NCBI RefSeq assembly: GCF_004138325.1
Contig: NZ_SBLB01000007.1
Coordinates: 91,947 to 155,946, forward strand
Length of the DNA stretch: 64,000 nucleotides
Origin: Spirosoma sordidisoli
GTDB taxonomy: Bacteria > Bacteroidota > Bacteroidia > Cytophagales > Spirosomataceae
Reading direction: 5' to 3'
Under the pieces are notes generated by a model that was given only the letters and a program-made list of their open reading frames with translations, had not been told where the DNA came from and made no database searches. Both the position numbers and the translations under genes were made by a program. Positions within the stretch are counted from its first letter, which is position 1, and every line of letters starts with the position of its first letter. Positions 60,447 through 64,000 of the stretch are shown here, piece by piece.

Positions 60447-61997
60447 TCAGTGTTTGAAGTGCCGCACACCCGTCACGACCATAGCCATGCCGTGCTCGTT
60501 GCAGTAATCGATCGAGTCCTGATCCCGGATAGAGCCGCCCGGTTGCACCACCGCCGTAATGCCGGCCTGGCTGGCAATTTCGACGCAGTCGGGGAAGGGG
60601 AAGAACGCATCCGACGCCATAACGGCCCCGTTCAGGTCGAACCCGAACGAACCGGCTTTCTCGATAGCCTGCCGCAGCGCATCGACCCGGGAGGTCTGTC
60701 CCACGCCACTCGCCAGCAACTGGTTTTCCTTGGCCAGCACGATCGTATTCGACTTGGTATGTTTGCAGATCTTGAGTGCAAACTCCAGGGCGCGTACTTC
60801 GCTCTCGGTGGGGGCTTTGTTGGTGGCGGTATTGAACTGAGCCGCTGTTTCGGTCTGGTTGTCCTTATCCTGTTCCAGCACCCCGTTCAGGATGGTTTTG
60901 AACATCACTGTCGGCAGCGCGATGGCATTCCGCTGAAGCAGAATCCGGTTCTTTTTCGACTTCAGGAGGTCGAGCGCTTCGGGTGCGTAGCCGGGGGCGA
61001 TCAGGATTTCCATGAACAGCTTGTTGAGCTCTTCGGCGGTTTCCAGATCGACAGGTACGTTGGTGATGATTACGCCCCCAAAGGCCGATACCGGATCGCA
61101 GGAGAGGGCGTTGAGGTAGGCTTGCTTCGGGGTGTCGGCCGTGGCGACTCCGCAGGCGTTGGTATGTTTGATGATGGCAAAAGCCGCCGACGGGTCGGTA
61201 AACTCATCGATCAGCTGCACGCAGGCGTCGACATCGACCAGGTTATTGTAGGATAGCTCTTTGCCGTGCAGTTTCGTGAAGAGCGCTTCCAGATCGCCGT
61301 AGAAGGTAGCCTGCTGGTGCGGGTTCTCGCCGTAGCGCAGATGGCTGGCCGACAGGCTCCTGAAATCATAGATCGTTTCGTTGATCGAGGGGGCGCCGGT
61401 GCTGTCTGTCTCGTCGGCGCTGAAATAAGCCTGAATGGCCGTGTCGTAGTGCGACGTGACCGCAAAGGCCTGGCGCGCATACTGCCGCCGATCGGCCAGG
61501 TCGGTATGGCCTTTTTTCTCCGTCAGCAGCGTGACCACATCGGCATACTGATCGCGCGACGACACGATCAGCACATCGTTATGGTTTTTGGCAGCCGCCC
61601 GAATCAGCGAGATACCGCCGATGTCGATTTTCTCGATCACATCCTCGTCTGACGCGCCCGACGCCACGGTTTCCTCGAACGGGTACAGGTCAACCACGAC
61701 CAGATCGATGGGCGGTATGCGGTGCCGCTCGGCCTGGGCCAGATCTTCGGGCAGTTCGCGCCGGTAGAGGATACCCCCCATAACGGCAGGATGCAGCGTT
61801 TTGACCCGACCACCAAAGATCGACGGGTAGCCGGTCAGGTCTTCAACCGCCGTAACGGGAATGCCGAGTTGTTCGATGAACGTCTGGGTGCCGCCCGTTG
61901 AATAGAGTTTGACGTTCTGCTCGTGTAACAACCGGACGAGGGGCTCGAGCCCGTCTTTGTAATAGACGGAAATCAGCGCGGAAGAGATAGATTTCAT
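60447..61997 (-). CDS. purH: Bifunctional AICAR formyltransferase/IMP cyclohydrolase
   Basis: PurH does the last two steps of IMP synthesis. The 516-residue protein has the N-terminal MGS-like cyclohydrolase domain (MKSISSALISVYYKDGLEPL ... KLYSTGGT ... RVKTLHPAVMGGIL) and the C-terminal formyltransferase domain (about 200-516) with SYNNLVDVDAC, HTNACGVATAD and late KTNGVASG-like ASGVGQTSRVDAL and FPFPDCVEIASQAGITAVVQPGGSIRD. ATG 61997 is the standard start. A palindromic leader lies upstream. Confidence 0.96.
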   Translation of the reverse strand: MKSISSALISVYYKDGLEPLVRLLHEQNVKLYSTGGTQTFIEQLGIPVTAVEDLTGYPSIFGGRVKTLHPAVMGGILYRRELPEDLAQAERHRIPPIDLVVVDLYPFEETVASGASDEDVIEKIDIGGISLIRAAAKNHNDVLIVSSRDQYADVVTLLTEKKGHTDLADRRQYARQAFAVTSHYDTAIQAYFSADETDSTGAPSINETIYDFRSLSASHLRYGENPHQQATFYGDLEALFTKLHGKELSYNNLVDVDACVQLIDEFTDPSAAFAIIKHTNACGVATADTPKQAYLNALSCDPVSAFGGVIITNVPVDLETAEELNKLFMEILIAPGYAPEALDLLKSKKNRILLQRNAIALPTVMFKTILNGVLEQDKDNQTETAAQFNTATNKAPTESEVRALEFALKICKHTKSNTIVLAKENQLLASGVGQTSRVDALRQAIEKAGSFGFDLNGAVMASDAFFPFPDCVEIASQAGITAVVQPGGSIRDQDSIDYCNEHGMAMVVTGVRHFKH

Positions 61998-62005
61998 TAA
62001 TGCAC

Positions 62006-62078
62006 AATGAATAATGTACCATGAATAATGAAATGAACCCAAAGCGTATGACACACGGGTCATGATACATTATTCATT
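62006..62078. repeat. Palindromic leader of purH
   Basis: AATGAATAATGTACCATG (62006-62023) and CATGATACATTATTCATT (62061-62078) are inverted copies with one mismatch, with more ATGAATAATGAAATGAA between. It would be in the purH 5' leader, starting from the -7 box at 62093-62086, and resembles the element before atpC (32733-32785). Confidence 0.55.
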
Positions 62079-62085
62079 CAACTGA

Positions 62086-62093
62086 CAAAGATA
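62086..62093 (-). promoter_or_regulatory. -7 box for purH
   Basis: TATCTTTG on the minus strand, perfect consensus, about 90 bases before the purH ATG, so the palindrome lies in the transcript leader. Confidence 0.45.
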
Positions 62094-62104
62094 GCCAAAC
62101 GCCG

Positions 62105-62112
62105 TAACTTTG
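62105..62112 (+). promoter_or_regulatory. -7 box for the Wzx-like gene
   Basis: TAACTTTG is an exact consensus match, 33 bases before the ATG at 62146. A small hairpin, CGGACCCC (62114-62121) / GGGGTCCG (62132-62139), follows and would sit in the 5' leader next to the start codon. Confidence 0.45.
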
Positions 62113-62145
62113 TCGGACCCCTTTCCTAATCGGGGTCCGTTCTGA

Positions 62146-63720
62146 ATGAGTGCCTTTAAAAAATTAGCGGGTGATACGGCCCTGTATGGCATCAGTACAA
62201 TTTTGGGTCGCCTGCTCAATTACGTGCTGGTTCCGATCCAGACCTACGCCTTCGCCCAGCCCAAGCAGCTATCGTCCAACGTCGAATTTTATGGCTATAT
62301 CGCGCTGTTGCTGGTCTTTTACACCTTCGGACTCGATACGGCTTTTTTTCGGTTTGCGGCCCGCTCCAAAGGCGACGATAAAGCGAGCCGGGTGGCCGAT
62401 ACGTTCAGCCAGACGCTGAGCCTGGTGCTGGTTATTACCGGCACGATGACGGCGCTGCTGCTTTACCTGGCACCCCAGATTACGGTCTGGCTCGACTACC
62501 CCGGTCAGACCACCTTCATTCGCTGGTCGGCGCTGATCATTGCCATCGATGCCATCATGGCCATTCCGTTTGCGCGGCTGCGGGTCGAGAACAAAGCCCG
62601 TCAGTTCGTCTGGGCCCGTATGCTGAATATCGGCCTGGTGGTGCTGCTCAACGTGTTTTTTCTGGTTATCTGCCCCGATATCGACCGGGGGCGCTACCTC
62701 AGCGGACTGCAGCCGTTTATCCGGCTCTTCTACGATCCGGCGGTTGGTCCGGGCTATATATTCCTGGCCAACCTGCTTGGCAATGCGTTTTATTTCGTGC
62801 TGCTGCGCGATGCGTTTAAGGGGTTCCGTTTCCAGCTCGACAGCGAGCGTATCCGAACGCTGTCTATCTACGCCTATCCGATTATGCTGACGGGGCTGGC
62901 CAACGTGGTCAACGGCCTGACCGACCGGCTTTTTTTGCGGCATTACCTACCCGAAGGCCTGTACCGCGGCCTCGACGGGGCTCTACTAACCAACGAAGAT
63001 GTGCTAGGGATTTACGGCAACTGTTTCAAGCTGTCGGTTTTTATGGCCCTGGCTACCCAGTCGTTCCGGTTTGCGGCCGATCCGTTCTTTTTCTCCCGGG
63101 CCGAGGATAAAAATGCGCCCGATCTGCTGGCGCGGGTTACCAAGTGGTTCACCATCGTCTGCGTACTGATCTGGGTGGGGGTGAGCCTGAACGTCGACGT
63201 GCTGGGGCGGCTCATGCTCTCTCCGCAGTATCGGCTGGGGCTGAACATCGTGCCGCTGCTGCTGCTGGCCAATCTGTTTCTGGGCGTTTACCAGAACATC
63301 AGCCTCTGGTTCAAACTAACCGACCAGACCCGCTTCGGCACGCTGATTACGGTGGTTGGCGCCACCATTACGGTGGTGGGTAATATCGTGCTGATTCCGG
63401 TAATGGGCTATATGGGCTGCGTACTGGCGTTTCTAACGTCGAGCCTGGTGATGCTGGTGCTGTGCTATGCGCTTGGTCAGAAGTACTATCCGGTGCCGTA
63501 CGAGGTGGGCTCGGCGCTGGGCTATATAGCCGGTGGTGGCCTGCTGATCTGGGCATCGTGGCGGTTTCCGATCGATAATCTGTGGATTGGCGTACCGGTG
63601 CATCTGGCCCTGCTGGGTCTGTTTCTGGTAGGTATTCTGGTGGTGGAGCGCGATACGCTGCAGCCGGCGCTGGCCCGGCTTCGGCGGGGGCGGGTAAAGC
63701 CCGACCCGGGCCAGCCCTGA
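62146..63720 (+). CDS. Polysaccharide biosynthesis flippase (Wzx/MATE-like)
   Basis: This 524-residue inner-membrane protein has about 12-14 hydrophobic helices from the start (ALYGISTILGRLLNYVLVPIQTYAF) to the end (LWIGVPVHLALLGLFLVGIL) and a conserved charged loop RFAARSKGDDKASRVADTFSQ. It belongs to the oligosaccharide/lipid-linked polysaccharide flippase family. The substrate is unknown; no glycosyltransferase genes are adjacent. The last residues are Arg/Pro-rich. Confidence 0.88.
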   Translation: MSAFKKLAGDTALYGISTILGRLLNYVLVPIQTYAFAQPKQLSSNVEFYGYIALLLVFYTFGLDTAFFRFAARSKGDDKASRVADTFSQTLSLVLVITGTMTALLLYLAPQITVWLDYPGQTTFIRWSALIIAIDAIMAIPFARLRVENKARQFVWARMLNIGLVVLLNVFFLVICPDIDRGRYLSGLQPFIRLFYDPAVGPGYIFLANLLGNAFYFVLLRDAFKGFRFQLDSERIRTLSIYAYPIMLTGLANVVNGLTDRLFLRHYLPEGLYRGLDGALLTNEDVLGIYGNCFKLSVFMALATQSFRFAADPFFFSRAEDKNAPDLLARVTKWFTIVCVLIWVGVSLNVDVLGRLMLSPQYRLGLNIVPLLLLANLFLGVYQNISLWFKLTDQTRFGTLITVVGATITVVGNIVLIPVMGYMGCVLAFLTSSLVMLVLCYALGQKYYPVPYEVGSALGYIAGGGLLIWASWRFPIDNLWIGVPVHLALLGLFLVGILVVERDTLQPALARLRRGRVKPDPGQP

Positions 63721-63753
63721 CCCGTACCTGACTCGCATGATGGTATCTTTATG

Positions 63754-63787
63754 AAAAAACACGCCGATCGCCGATTGGGGTGTTTTT
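63754..63787 (+). terminator. Terminator after the Wzx-like gene
   Basis: AAAAAACACGCC pairs with GGGGTGTTTTTT (one mismatch) and ends in a T-run, 34 bases after the stop. Confidence 0.65.
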
Positions 63788-63855
63788 TTATGGGTAAATT
63801 GCAAGAGAATCTGACTAGCATACCACCAGGACAGATTCAGATTCGCATCAAACGC

Positions 63856-64000
63856 ATGAAACCAACTTTAGGAAATGGCGCGTGGCTGGTACCGCTCGCG
63901 CTGCTGGTACCGCTCGCGCTGCTGGCGCTGCTAACTGGCTGTAAAGACAAACCCCTGTTCGAGCGGCTCGACGCGGCTGATACGGGCATCACCTTCGCCA
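63856..64000 (+). CDS. Lipoprotein, probable CRTAC1/VCBS family (partial)
   Basis: The gene starts at ATG 63856 and runs off the right edge (48 residues seen). The signal is MKPTLGNGAW ... ALLTGC with a lipobox ending at Cys29, then KDKPLFERLDAADTGITFA, which matches the LFxxLxAxxTGIxFxN opening of CRTAC1/ASPIC-UnbV FG-GAP lipoproteins of Bacteroidota. An 18-base tandem repeat (63886-63903 and 63904-63921) duplicates LVPLAL in the signal peptide. Confidence 0.6.
   Translation, partial: MKPTLGNGAWLVPLALLVPLALLALLTGCKDKPLFERLDAADTGITFA

Overview
The window looks like a chromosome segment of a GC-rich member of the Bacteroidota, most like the Cytophagales/Spirosoma group (inference). The reasons are: promoters of the TAnnTTTG type with weak Shine-Dalgarno signals, many lipoproteins and SPOR/YHYH/MORN-type envelope proteins, LytS/LytTR two-component genes, a split atpD...atpC cluster, and Bacteroidota-style KdsA, SulP and PSD1/DUF1501 proteins. 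No rRNA, tRNA, CRISPR array, prophage or transposase gene was seen.

Layout. 0-15.5 kb is mostly housekeeping: a partial MlaE permease, an SDR enzyme, a ROK kinase, murB, a SPOR lipoprotein, gmd, an HtrA protease, a small heat-shock protein, the rnc-fabF-acpP cluster, a KdsA-like synthase with a KdsC-like phosphatase, a HAD-IIA protein and a carbonic anhydrase/SulP pair. 15.7-19.2 kb is a compact minus-strand operon of six genes: ECF sigma factor, one-TM putative anti-sigma factor, anchored CpxP-like metal-sensor protein, and three lipoproteins (YHYH, MORN-like, SCO1). It resembles the CnrH-CnrY-CnrX architecture and may be a metal (copper?) response unit. 19.3-21.8 kb holds a glutamine-synthetase-like ligase with an APH-like kinase. 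22.0-25.2 kb holds a lipoprotein, a degenerate CPBP-type membrane protein, a LytS kinase, a two-helix mini-protein and a LytTR regulator. 25.2-28.4 kb is nadA-nadB with a DUF433/DUF5615 toxin-antitoxin-like pair between them.

28.6-44.4 kb carries a PaaE-like reductase, a methyltransferase, udk, a tandem ABC ATPase, atpD/atpC with a secreted protein between them, malQ, a 998-residue membrane/TPR protein, a LolD/MacB-like ATPase, a TrpD2/YbiB-like protein, a 720-base gene-free region with an AT-rich island and a very strong hairpin, and an aldo/keto reductase. 44.4-50.8 kb contains an AraC regulator, a cupin, a cyclophilin-like lipoprotein and a three-subunit molybdenum aldehyde oxidoreductase (PaoABC type). 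50.9-59.2 kb contains a hexapeptide acetyltransferase, an SGNH/DUF11 secreted esterase-like protein, a PSD1-cytochrome/DUF1501 pair and an alpha/beta hydrolase. The end holds gatC, a 128-base nested palindromic element that supplies the stop codon of a plsC-type gene, purH, a Wzx-like flippase and the start of a probable CRTAC1/VCBS lipoprotein.

The most notable signals are the ECF/metal-sensor/SCO1 operon, the toxin-antitoxin-like pair inside the NAD operon, the palindromic element at the plsC stop, palindromic leaders shared by atpC and purH, a 29-base dyad upstream of the hsp20 gene, and several conserved enzymes with altered key motifs (KdsA-like, HAD-IIA, first NBD of the ABC ATPase, CPBP-like protein).
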